Positions 1 to 6,907 are shown, counted from the first letter of the stretch. The stretch: DNA of 8,999 nt from Chloroflexota bacterium (GCA_021790375.1 JAJYEB010000062.1:1-8999), one strand, 5' to 3'. A program made the numbers and translations. The notes: a model not told the origin generated them from the sequence alone.

Positions 1-237
1 GACCTGGTCGCGCGCCACGAGCGCACCCAGCCGCTGCACGAAGTCAGGGTGCTCGGCCTGGATCCACTCGATCAGCGGGCCCGTGTAGTGCAGGGACAGT
101 CGCACGCCGGGGTGCCGCTCGAGGGCGTCGAGCAGGGGCGCGTACGCCGTCTCGTACACGTCCTCGAAGACCCAGCCGAAGTTGCCGACCGGCTGATGGT
201 TGTGGATCGCCAGTGCCAGTGCGATGCGGCCGGTCAC
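1..237 (-). CDS. GH57 family glycoside hydrolase (N-terminal part, runs off left edge)
   Basis: The visible 79 residues read (M)TGRIALALAIHNHQPVGNF onward. The HNHQP motif at residues 12-16 is conserved region 1 of glycoside hydrolase family 57, and the following GWVFEDVYETAYAPLLDAL and the LHYTGPLIEWI strand/helix fit the start of the GH57 (beta/alpha)7 barrel. By family knowledge this could be a 4-alpha-glucanotransferase, an alpha-amylase-like enzyme or another alpha-glucan-active GH57; the nucleophile and acid/base regions lie outside the window, so specificity is open. The start is GTG at 237, chosen because a perfect GGAGG lies 7 nt upstream and the homologous region begins a few residues later; no ATG fits. 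It sits 41 nt after the glgP stop on the same strand, so it is probably co-transcribed with glgP and acts in cytoplasmic glycogen or maltodextrin remodelling. No signal peptide is seen. Confidence 0.85.
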   Translation of the reverse strand, partial: MTGRIALALAIHNHQPVGNFGWVFEDVYETAYAPLLDALERHPGVRLSLHYTGPLIEWIQAEHPDFVQRLGALVARDQV

Positions 238-240
238 CGG

Positions 241-250
241 CCTCCCTCCG
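241..250 (-). promoter_or_regulatory. Shine-Dalgarno of the GH57 gene
   Basis: On the minus strand the sequence is CGGAGGGAGG followed by ccg and the GTG start. The first GGAGG has a 7-nt spacer to GTG, which decides this non-ATG start. It lies inside the 41-nt gap after glgP, consistent with internal translation initiation in a glgP-GH57 operon. Confidence 0.75.
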
Positions 251-278
251 TCCCCCGTCGCTGCGCCGATGCCGTTGT

Positions 279-2606
279 TCAGGCGCGCCTGTCCGCGCCG
301 TAATCCTCCGCCGCGAAGCCCGCTGCCGCGGCGGCCGCGGCCTGCTCCGCGCCGGCACCCGGGCCCTCTCCGGCCGCTGCCGCCCCCCGCCTTCGCGGCT
401 CGCCGCCCGACGGCGGCCGGCGCGGCGCACGGGGCCGGCCTTCCCTGGCACTGCGGTGCGCCTCGCGGGCAGCTGGCAGGTACAGCTGCTCGATGTACTC
501 CTCCAGCATGCGCGTGGTGGAGAACTGCCACACCGTGCTCCGGATGGAGGCGCGCACGATCGCGAGCCACGCTGCCGGAAGCCCGTCGCGATCCCGTTCG
601 TAGTACCGCGGCACGACCTCCTGCTCCAGGAGGCGGTAGAGCTCGTTGGCTTCCCCCCAGTCCTGAGCCCCCTCGTCGGGGTTCGGGTCACGCCCGCCGA
701 TTGCCCAGCCGTTCGTCCCGGCCCAGCCTTCGTCCCACCAGCCGTCCAGCACCGAGAGGTTCACCACGCCGTTGACCGCAGCCTTCATCCCGCTCGTGCC
801 CGACGCTTCCAGCAGCCGGCGCGGGTTGTTGAGCCACACGTCCACGCCCTGGATCAGGAAGCGCGCCACCCGCAGGTCGTAATCCTCGATCATGAACACG
901 CGGCCCTTCAGGCGAGGCGAACGGCTTCGCTCCCAGATCTCCTGGATCACGCGCTGTCCGGGCCGGTCCGCCGGGTGAGCCTTGCCGGCGAAGACCACCT
1001 GGACGGGCCGTTCGGGGTTCCAGAGGATGCGTGCCAGCCGCTCCTCGTCCGTGAACAGCAGCGCCGCGCGCTTGTACGTCGCGAAGCGACGGGCGAAGCC
1101 GATCGTGAGTGCGGCCGGGTCGAGGATGTGGCCGAGGGCCTCGAGTTCCTCGGGTGCTTCCCCGTGCCGGGCCAGCTGGTTGAGGAGGCGCCCCCGCGCG
1201 AAGTGGGCGAGCTCGAGCTTCTGGCGGGTGTGCGCGGTCCACAGCTGGCGATCGCCGATCTGATCCACGCGTTCCCAGAACCGCCGGGCCCGAACCTCGG
1301 CGTCCAGGTCGTCCAGGTCGGCGCCCTGCTCGTCGTAGAGGGCGCGGATCGGGCGGCCGGCCCAGGTCGGGACGTGGATCCCGTTCGTGATCCCCAGGAT
1401 GGGCCGCTCGAGGATCGCCTGCCAGGTGGCGTTCGCCGTCTGTGCGTGCAGCTGGCTGACCGCGTTCGCGCCGCTGGTGACCCGCAGGCTGAAGGCGGTC
1501 ATGTCGAACTGTCCCGGGTCGCCCTCCACACCGCGGCCGAGCTCCAGGATCCGGTCCAGGTCCACGCCGTTCTCCCCGCCGAGCGGGGCGGCGACCCGGT
1601 GGACCAGCGCGGCGTCGAAGCGCTCGTTCCCTGCCGAGACGGGGGTGTGGATGGTGAACACCGCGTCGCGCCGGACGCGGGCGAGCGCCTCGTCGAGCGA
1701 CGTCCCCTGCGCGACGAGCTCCCTGGCCCGTTCCACCAGCATCATGGCGGAGTGGCCCTCGTTGAGGTGCCAGACCACCGGCCGGATGTCGAGCGCGCGC
1801 AGCACGCGGACCCCGCCGACCCCCAGGACCATCTCCTGGCAGAAGCGCATCTCGCGCCCCCGCACGTAGAGGATGCTCGTGATCGGGCGGTCCTCGGGCG
1901 CGTTGTCGCCGATGTCGGTGTCGAGCAGAAGGAGCGGGACCCGGCCGACCTGCGCCAGCCAGACGGCGCACCAGACGGTGCGACCGGGCAGTTCGACCGG
2001 CACCTGGAGCGGATCGCCCTCGGGGGACGCCACCCGCAGCAGCGGCAGGCGCAGGGGGTCGTAGTCCGGGTAGGCGTGCTCCTGGTGGCCGTCCGCGTCG
2101 ATGGTCTGGCGGAAGTAACCGCGGCGGTAGAAGAGGCCGACCGCGACGAACGGCAGGGCCATGTCGGAGGCCGTCTTGGCGTGGTCCCCGGCCAGCACCC
2201 CGAGCCCCCCGGAATAGATCCCCAGGGTCTCGGTCAGCCCGTACTCGGCGCAGAAGTAGGCGATCGGGCCGTCCAGCGCCTTGCCGTGGTGTCGCGCGAA
2301 CCAGTGGCCTGCCCCGTTCGCCATGTACCGCTCGAAGTCGCGCATGATCGTCTCGTACTCGGCCATGAACGCCGGGTTCTCGAGCAGATCCCCCCACGCC
2401 TGGTGGCTCATGAGGATCGAGATGGGGTTCCGGTAGCGCGACCACGCGGCGGGATCGATCCGGGCGAAGAGCTGCCGGACCTCGGGGTGCCAGGTGGAGT
2501 AGAGGTTGTAGGCAAGGGCCCGGAGCCCCTCCAGCCGGGCGGGGAGCCGGAATGCCGGCGGCGGGAGGGTCGGGACCACAGGCGCTTGCTGCATCAGTCC
2601 CGGCAT
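279..2606 (-). CDS. glgP: alpha-glucan phosphorylase, short DUF3417/GT35 type
   Basis: A 775-residue protein. It should cleave alpha-1,4-glucan with inorganic phosphate to give glucose-1-phosphate in the cytoplasm, using pyridoxal phosphate. The N-terminus (about 20-65, LEGLRALAYNLYSTWHPEV) matches the DUF3417 domain of short bacterial/archaeal phosphorylases of the TIGR02094 kind. AYFCAEYGLTETLGIYSGGLG (117-136) is the conserved substrate/phosphate region, WHLNEGHSA (279-287) and ITNGIHVPTW (406-415) are family blocks, and EASGTSGMKAAVNG (600-613) carries the PLP-binding lysine, K608. After about residue 715 comes a 60-residue Ala/Gly/Arg/Pro-rich tail outside the catalytic fold. The start at 2606 (MPGLMQQ) is uncertain: ATG at 2594 (MQQAP) is equally possible, and neither has a good Shine-Dalgarno. 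It is divergent from glgA and upstream of the GH57 gene. Confidence 0.93.
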   Translation of the reverse strand: MPGLMQQAPVVPTLPPPAFRLPARLEGLRALAYNLYSTWHPEVRQLFARIDPAAWSRYRNPISILMSHQAWGDLLENPAFMAEYETIMRDFERYMANGAGHWFARHHGKALDGPIAYFCAEYGLTETLGIYSGGLGVLAGDHAKTASDMALPFVAVGLFYRRGYFRQTIDADGHQEHAYPDYDPLRLPLLRVASPEGDPLQVPVELPGRTVWCAVWLAQVGRVPLLLLDTDIGDNAPEDRPITSILYVRGREMRFCQEMVLGVGGVRVLRALDIRPVVWHLNEGHSAMMLVERARELVAQGTSLDEALARVRRDAVFTIHTPVSAGNERFDAALVHRVAAPLGGENGVDLDRILELGRGVEGDPGQFDMTAFSLRVTSGANAVSQLHAQTANATWQAILERPILGITNGIHVPTWAGRPIRALYDEQGADLDDLDAEVRARRFWERVDQIGDRQLWTAHTRQKLELAHFARGRLLNQLARHGEAPEELEALGHILDPAALTIGFARRFATYKRAALLFTDEERLARILWNPERPVQVVFAGKAHPADRPGQRVIQEIWERSRSPRLKGRVFMIEDYDLRVARFLIQGVDVWLNNPRRLLEASGTSGMKAAVNGVVNLSVLDGWWDEGWAGTNGWAIGGRDPNPDEGAQDWGEANELYRLLEQEVVPRYYERDRDGLPAAWLAIVRASIRSTVWQFSTTRMLEEYIEQLYLPAAREAHRSAREGRPRAPRRPPSGGEPRRRGAAAAGEGPGAGAEQAAAAAAAGFAAEDYGADRRA

Positions 2607-2610
2607 CGTA
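2605..2610 (-). promoter_or_regulatory. possible -10 hexamer TACGAT for glgP
   Basis: TACGAT on the minus strand fits the TANNNT pattern seen before other genes in this window. It overlaps the first ATG (2606) and ends 10 nt before the second ATG (2594). If it is the -10, transcription would start near 2597-2598 and translation would have to begin at 2594. An AT-rich patch further upstream (2625-2638, with TTTATC on the minus strand) is an alternative promoter that would permit the 2606 start. Confidence 0.3.
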
Positions 2611-2670
2611 CACGAACCGGGCGAGATAAACCGATTTACCTGGCCATCGCGGCGACCTCCGGCCTGGGTC

Positions 2671-2696
2671 GGCGGGTCCCTCGCGGGGACCCTGCC
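2671..2696. promoter_or_regulatory. dyad in the glgP/glgA divergent region, possible operator
   Basis: The arms GGGTCCC (2674-2680) and GGGACCC (2686-2692) are perfect reverse complements around a 5-nt centre TCGCG. GGC/GCC at 2671-2673 and 2694-2696 extend the pairing past one unpaired T at 2693. It lies upstream of both predicted transcription starts, so it is better placed for protein binding than for an RNA hairpin. The regulator is not known. Confidence 0.35.
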
Positions 2697-2774
2697 GGAC
2701 CGTTCCCTCGGGTCGTCCTCGCCCGCCCCGGCAGGTTCCCGGCACGACCCCTTCCGCCGCGATTTCTCGACCGG

Positions 2775-2809
2775 CCGTCGTGCCATCGCCGGCCCGTCGT
2801 ACCATCGCC
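2775..2809 (+). repeat. tandem duplication just upstream of glgA
   Basis: Two 16-nt copies, CCGTCGTGCCATCGCC (2775-2790) and CCGTCGTACCATCGCC (2794-2809), differ at one base and are offset by 19 bp. The single difference turns TGCCAT in the first copy into TACCAT, the candidate -10 of glgA, in the second. Confidence 0.7.
2800..2805 (+). promoter_or_regulatory. candidate -10 (TACCAT) of leaderless glgA mRNA
   Basis: TACCAT ends 8 nt before the ATG of glgA, which puts the expected transcription start on or next to the A of the start codon. There is no Shine-Dalgarno in the intervening CGCCAGCC. This fits a leaderless transcript. No clear -35 box is seen. Confidence 0.5.
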
Positions 2810-2813
2810 AGCC

Positions 2814-4298
2814 ATGAAGGTCGCGATGGTGAGCTCCGAGTGCGAGCCGTTCGCCAAGACGGGCGGACTGGCGGACGTGGTCGACGCGCTGTCCCGGGCG
2901 CTGGGCGAACTGGGCCACGAGGTTGACGTGTACCTGCCGCGCTACCGGGGCGTCGAGCCGCCGGGTCCGGCGGAGCGACGGCTGATCTCCCTGCCCGCAC
3001 CGGGCCCGGGGGGCACGGGCGAGATCGTCGAGTTGCTGACCGCCCGGGCCGACGGGTATCGCCTGCGCCTGGTCGATCACCCGCACAGCTACGATCGCGC
3101 CGGGTTCTACGGCGAGGGCGGGTCGGACTACCCGGACAACGGGGCCCGGTTCGCACTCCTCGGCCGGGCCGCGCTGGAGGCGATCCGCTCGGAGGGCGGC
3201 GGGGTCGCGGTGCTCCACGGTCACGACTGGCAGGCGGGGCCGGCGCTGCTGCTGCGCGACCACCGTTTCGCCACGGACCCCCGGCTGGCGGGCACGGCCA
3301 CGATGCTCACCTGCCACAACCTCGCGTACCACGGGTGGGTGCCGCGCGAGCGCGCGGCGGCGCTCGACCTTCCCGCCGCGGTCGGCAAGGCGGATGGCGT
3401 CGACCTGCTCCGGGAAGCGGTGGCCGGGGCGGACATGGTGAACACCGTCAGCCCCACCTACGCCGAGGAATCGCGGACCCCCGAGTACGGCGCCGGTCTC
3501 GACGACGTGCTCAGCGACCGGGGCGACCGGTACCTGGGGATCCTGAACGGGATCGACCCCCGCCTGTGGGACCCCGCGACCGACGAGGCACTTCCCCGGC
3601 GCTACTCGGCGGCAGACCCGGCCGGCAAGGCGGCGTGCCGGGCCGACCTCGCGGCGCGGCTGGGGATCGACACGTCCGCGGCGGATGATGGGTGGGGCGA
3701 CCGGGGTGCGCCGATCTTCGGCATGGTCGGCCGGCTCGACCCGCAGAAGGGGTTCGACCTGCTCAACGGCGCCGCGGAGGCGATGCTCGCCGGAGGGGCA
3801 CGGATGGTCGTCCTCGGAACGGGCGACGAGCGGCTGGTGCGCGGCCTGCGCGAGATCGCGGGCCGCTGGCCGGGGCGGGTCGCGATCCTCGAGCGGTTCG
3901 ACCGGGACGAGGCCCGTCGCATCTACGCCGGCAGCGACCTGCTGCTGATGCCGTCGCGGTTCGAGCCGTGCGGCCAGAGCCAGATGATCGCCATGCGGTA
4001 CGGGACAATCCCCCTGGTACGGCGGACCGGCGGCCTGGCCGACACGGTCGTGGATGCCGATGCGCACCCGGCGGATGGCGACGGGTTCGTCTTCGCCCCG
4101 GCCGAGCCCGGGGCCCTGGCGGGCGCCGCGGAACGGGCGATCGCCGCGTACCGGGATGCCGGCCGCTGGGGTGCGATCATCCGGCGCGCGATGGCGCGCG
4201 ACTTCTCGTGGACGGCGTCCGCGCCGCGGTACGTGGAGGCCTACGAGCGCGCGCTGGCGATCCGAGCGTCCCGGCGCGCGAGCCAGCCCGGCACCTAG
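2814..4298 (+). CDS. glgA: glycogen synthase (GT5)
   Basis: The 494 residues match the usual length of bacterial glycogen/starch synthases, which transfer glucose from ADP-glucose to the non-reducing end of alpha-1,4-glucan in the cytoplasm. Visible motifs, in order: KTGGLADVV (15-23), the N-terminal nucleotide-sugar lysine loop; HGHDWQ (135-140); HNLAYHG (168-174); NGIDPRLWDP (245-254); GRLDPQKGFDLL (306-317), the start of the C-terminal Rossmann domain; and EPCGQSQMIAMRYG (384-397) with the conserved glutamate E384, followed by VRRTGGLADTV (402-412). The start follows from MKVAMVSSECEPFAKTGG, the canonical GT5 N-terminus; the open frame upstream is not homologous. It is transcribed divergently from glgP, and its TAG stop overlaps the stop of the convergent hydrolase gene. 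The nucleotide-sugar donor is inferred from the family. Confidence 0.97.
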   Translation: MKVAMVSSECEPFAKTGGLADVVDALSRALGELGHEVDVYLPRYRGVEPPGPAERRLISLPAPGPGGTGEIVELLTARADGYRLRLVDHPHSYDRAGFYGEGGSDYPDNGARFALLGRAALEAIRSEGGGVAVLHGHDWQAGPALLLRDHRFATDPRLAGTATMLTCHNLAYHGWVPRERAAALDLPAAVGKADGVDLLREAVAGADMVNTVSPTYAEESRTPEYGAGLDDVLSDRGDRYLGILNGIDPRLWDPATDEALPRRYSAADPAGKAACRADLAARLGIDTSAADDGWGDRGAPIFGMVGRLDPQKGFDLLNGAAEAMLAGGARMVVLGTGDERLVRGLREIAGRWPGRVAILERFDRDEARRIYAGSDLLLMPSRFEPCGQSQMIAMRYGTIPLVRRTGGLADTVVDADAHPADGDGFVFAPAEPGALAGAAERAIAAYRDAGRWGAIIRRAMARDFSWTASAPRYVEAYERALAIRASRRASQPGT

Positions 4299-5260
4299 CC
4301 TGGGCCCTGGCCGAGGACCTCGCCCAGCACCTGCATGAAGCGCTGACGGTCCTCCCGGTTCGGGCTGTGCCCCAGGCCCGGCATCTCGTGGACGTGCGAT
4401 GGACCGAGGGCCAGGCGCAGCAGCCGGAGGATCGGCGGGGGAATCATCCCGCCCGCGGACGGGTCGCCGGCGATCACGTCGACCGGCAGATCCGGGTGGC
4501 GCGCCCGCCACGCCGCCATCACCTCGACGGGATCCCACGGCCCTCCCCGCGCGATGGCACCGGCGGCCAGCGGCGAGGTCTCGATGATCGCGTGCGCCTT
4601 CGCCTCCACGGATTCCCCGGTCTCGCCCTGCTCGCGCACGAGCGCCCGGGCCGCATCGAGGTCCATGCCGGGCCGCAGCTCCGCGGCGAACGACGACGCC
4701 ATCTCGGCGCCCTGTGCGGGCGTCATGAACGGGGGGTCCAGCAGGACCAGCCGGGCGACCGGGGCGCCCGCGTCGATCGCCATGACCGCCACCCCGGCGC
4801 CCCATGAATGTCCCAGGATCGAGGGGGCCGCCGGTGGCGACGTGGTCCCGGCACGTGGCGGCAGGGGGGGCAGCGCCAGGATCGCGCGTGCCACCAGTTC
4901 ACCCACGTGGCGCAGATCGTAGCGTTCCGCGCCGACCGACTCCTGGTCGCGCACCGGCCGCCCGTCACCGTCGGTCCAGCGGGTCCGGCCGTGGCCGGGC
5001 AGGTCGAGCGCGTCGACCGTCCAGCCCTGCCGCGCGAGCGCCATTCCCACCCCGTCCCATGCCATCGCGTTGCCGGTCACGCCGTGGAGGATCACCAGGT
5101 GTTGCCCGCCGGACCCGGCGCCGGCAGAGGGAGACCACCGCAACGCGCTGAAGCGGATGCCGGGAAGCAGCAGGTCGTGGCGGGTCCCGGATGGACCGGG
5201 CGCATTCTGCGGGGATGCGCCGCCGGGTCGACGATCGCCGGCGTCGGACGATGGTGTCAT
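4295..5260 (-). CDS. alpha/beta hydrolase
   Basis: A 321-residue alpha/beta-hydrolase fold protein of unknown substrate. LVILHGVTGNAMAW (55-68) contains the HG oxyanion-hole motif, and DLPGHGRT (86-93) follows strand 4. The nucleophile elbow is G-H-S-W-G (150-154) with Ser152; the likely acid is D266 in VIAGDPS, and the base is H298 in PGLGHSPN. The triad is thus complete. Two Pro/Gly-rich stretches (about 1-27 and 131-146) are probably disordered, and 180-245 forms a helical cap. No signal peptide is seen, so it is probably cytoplasmic. It resembles esterases, epoxide hydrolases and lactonases in general; sequence alone does not separate these. The ATG at 5260 is supported by a TAGCAT -10 six nt upstream and the absence of a Shine-Dalgarno. 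Its stop shares CTAG with the glgA stop. Confidence 0.88.
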   Translation of the reverse strand: MTPSSDAGDRRPGGASPQNAPGPSGTRHDLLLPGIRFSALRWSPSAGAGSGGQHLVILHGVTGNAMAWDGVGMALARQGWTVDALDLPGHGRTRWTDGDGRPVRDQESVGAERYDLRHVGELVARAILALPPLPPRAGTTSPPAAPSILGHSWGAGVAVMAIDAGAPVARLVLLDPPFMTPAQGAEMASSFAAELRPGMDLDAARALVREQGETGESVEAKAHAIIETSPLAAGAIARGGPWDPVEVMAAWRARHPDLPVDVIAGDPSAGGMIPPPILRLLRLALGPSHVHEMPGLGHSPNREDRQRFMQVLGEVLGQGPG

Positions 5261-5266
5261 GCGAGG

Positions 5267-5272
5267 ATGCTA
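5267..5272 (-). promoter_or_regulatory. candidate -10 (TAGCAT) of leaderless hydrolase mRNA
   Basis: On the minus strand TAGCAT is followed by CCTCGC and then ATG, giving a 6-nt spacer and no room for a leader. It implies the hydrolase has its own promoter in the 123-nt gap after the FAD oxidoreductase gene. Confidence 0.5.
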
Positions 5273-5341
5273 ACGCGACCGCCCCGCGCACCGGCGGCCG
5301 GCGTCGCCGCCCGCGCTCCGTGCCGGGTGCCGGGCGCCCGC

Positions 5342-5366
5342 GCCCTGGCCATCGCGGCGCCAGGGC
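5342..5366 (-). terminator. GC-rich hairpin after the FAD oxidoreductase gene, possible terminator
   Basis: GCCCTGGC (5342-5349) and GCCAGGGC (5359-5366) form a perfect 8-bp stem with a 9-nt loop. It begins 17 nt after the oxidoreductase stop and precedes the hydrolase promoter. There is no T-tract, so it is only a candidate terminator, but its place between two apparently separate transcription units is suitable. Confidence 0.4.
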
Positions 5367-5383
5367 CGGTGCGGGATCCGTGG

Positions 5384-6907
5384 TCAGTGCCGCGCCAGCC
5401 GCTCCGCAAGGCTGCGGCCCGTCGGCGCCCTGCCGCGCCGCTCCGCCAGCCGGTCCAGCCGCATCAGCGAGAGCTGGACGAACCGCGCCCCCATCCAGCG
5501 CAGCGGCTCCGGCTCCCAGTCGCGTGAGCGATGGTTCACGAACGGGAGCTCGGTCAGCGCGGTCCGCCGGCCGGTGATGAGATCCGCCAGCGTTCGCCCC
5601 GCGAGGTTGGACGTCGCGACCCCATGGCCGGTGTAGCCGCGGGCGGACGCGATCCCGGCCCCCGGATCGAACGAGAACGACGGCATCCAGTCACGCGGCA
5701 TGCCGAGCGGCCCTCCCCACGCGTGGGTGAACCGGATCCCGCGCAGGGCGGGGAACCAGCGCACCAGCATCCGCCGCAGCATCGCGTGGGTCGTCTCGTC
5801 CCGGTCGAAGCGGGGATCGATCCGCGAGCCGAAGTGGTACGGGGCGCCGCGTCCGCCGAACAGGACCCGCCCGTCCGGCGTTCGCGAGAGGTAGTCGATC
5901 GTCAGCCGGAAGGACGAGACGCACTCGTGCCCGCTCCACCCGATCGCCGCCCACTGCTCGTCGGTGAGCGGCTCGGTGAGCACGATCAGCGAGTAGATCG
6001 GCAGGAGCTGCCGGTGCAGCTGCGGAAGCTCCGCGAGATACGCCTCGCCGGCGAGCACCACCGTTTCCGCCCGAACGTCGCCGGTCGGCGTCCGGAGCAC
6101 GGCACGCCCGCCGCCCGCCGGGCCGGCGACCGGAGCGGTGCGCGTGGCGGCGACCGGAGTGGTGCGCGTGGCAGCGCCCGGAGCGGTGCGCGTGCCGGCG
6201 ACCGGAGTGGTGCGCGTGGCGGCGCTGAACGATGTCACCGGGGTCTGCTCGAAGATGGTCCCGCCGCGACGCTCCACCGCGCGTGCCAGCCCCCGCACGA
6301 GGCGCCCGGGGTGCAAGGCCGCGCAGTCGGGCAGGTGGAGGGCGCCCGCCGCGCCGTCGACCCGCAGGCGCCGGTTGAGCTCGTCCCGGTCGAGCACCCG
6401 GCAGTGGTCCCCGAAGCCGAACCGCTCGTACTCCTCCGCCGTGGCCCGGAGCGCCGGCATCTCGGCCGGTCCCCGCGCGACGAGGAGCGTGCCGCCCTTG
6501 CGGAACCCGGCGTCGATGCCCTCATCGGCCGCGGCGCGCGCGACCTCGTCGACCGTGTCGTGCATGGCGCGCCGCACCGCCTTCGCGGCCTCCGTCCCGT
6601 GCCGCTCCGCGAGCAGGTCCATGCCGATGTTCAGTTCACCGGAGCACCAGGCGCCGTTGCGTCCCGAGGCGCCGAACCCCGCGATCTCGCGCTCGACCAC
6701 CGCCACCCGCAGCGAGGGCTCGCGCTTCAGCAGCTCCAGTGCGGTCCACAGGCCGGTGAAGCCGGCGCCCAGGATCGCGACGTTCACGTCGATCGATCCG
6801 TCGAGCGGTGGGCGGGGCGATAGATCGTCACCGGCGTCCTCGAGCCAGAAGCTCACCCGGGCGCGGGGATCCGGGGCGGTGTCCGGGGTCGTCGGCTGTG
6901 CGGTCAT
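5384..6907 (-). CDS. FAD-dependent oxidoreductase, DAO family (PuuB/OrdL-like)
   Basis: A 507-residue flavoprotein of the D-amino-acid-oxidase fold. The dinucleotide motif is VAILGAGFTGLWTALELL (43-60) with G47/G49/G52, and the second strand ends in VVERE with E72 for the FAD ribose. GFGASGRNGAWCSGEL (77-92), AWGGPLGMPRDWMP (396-409) and GYTGHGVATSNLAGRTLADLI (424-444) match the family blocks seen in gamma-glutamylputrescine oxidase and related amine or N-methyl-amino-acid oxidases, which oxidise a C-N bond and pass electrons to oxygen. The substrate is not shown. Between TPVTSF (222-227) and GGRAVLRTPTGDVRA (266-280) is a Thr/Arg/Pro/Ala insert of about 35 residues made of four 8-residue repeats. 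The ATG at 6907 has a GAGGGAGG Shine-Dalgarno. The gene lies 92 nt downstream of the MFS gene, possibly in the same transcript. Confidence 0.9.
   Translation of the reverse strand: MTAQPTTPDTAPDPRARVSFWLEDAGDDLSPRPPLDGSIDVNVAILGAGFTGLWTALELLKREPSLRVAVVEREIAGFGASGRNGAWCSGELNIGMDLLAERHGTEAAKAVRRAMHDTVDEVARAAADEGIDAGFRKGGTLLVARGPAEMPALRATAEEYERFGFGDHCRVLDRDELNRRLRVDGAAGALHLPDCAALHPGRLVRGLARAVERRGGTIFEQTPVTSFSAATRTTPVAGTRTAPGAATRTTPVAATRTAPVAGPAGGGRAVLRTPTGDVRAETVVLAGEAYLAELPQLHRQLLPIYSLIVLTEPLTDEQWAAIGWSGHECVSSFRLTIDYLSRTPDGRVLFGGRGAPYHFGSRIDPRFDRDETTHAMLRRMLVRWFPALRGIRFTHAWGGPLGMPRDWMPSFSFDPGAGIASARGYTGHGVATSNLAGRTLADLITGRRTALTELPFVNHRSRDWEPEPLRWMGARFVQLSLMRLDRLAERRGRAPTGRSLAERLARH
6122..6224 (-). 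repeat. 24-bp in-frame minisatellite inside the FAD oxidoreductase gene
   Basis: Four contiguous copies start at 6122, 6146, 6170 and 6194, followed by a 7-nt partial copy. All share the core CGGAG(C/T)GGTGCGCGT, and the copies differ at only a few positions. The period of 24 is a multiple of 3, so copy changes keep the frame. In the protein it reads as octapeptides AATRTTPV, AGTRTAPG, AATRTTPV, AATRTAPV (residues 229-260). Confidence 0.93.

Noticed and set aside
213..2813. Plus-strand open frame reading into glgA, which would give a protein of over 1300 residues
   Set aside because: It is antisense to glgP, lacks recognisable domains before the GlgA start, and is open only because stop codons are rare in such GC-rich sequence. 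GlgA begins at its canonical N-terminus at 2814.
2607..4805. Minus-strand open frame that would extend glgP by over 700 residues
   Set aside because: The extension is antisense to glgA, is Arg/Pro/Gly-rich and has no homology-like blocks. The DUF3417 domain marks the true N-terminus.
6122..6224. Possible CRISPR-like repeat array
   Set aside because: The copies are contiguous with no spacers, lie within a coding frame with a period of 24, and no cas gene is near.
5531..6823. Plus-strand open frame with GDRSGARGG-type repeats
   Set aside because: It is the 24-bp minisatellite of the FAD oxidoreductase read on the wrong strand; the rest of the translation shows no domain, and the minus-strand gene is well supported.
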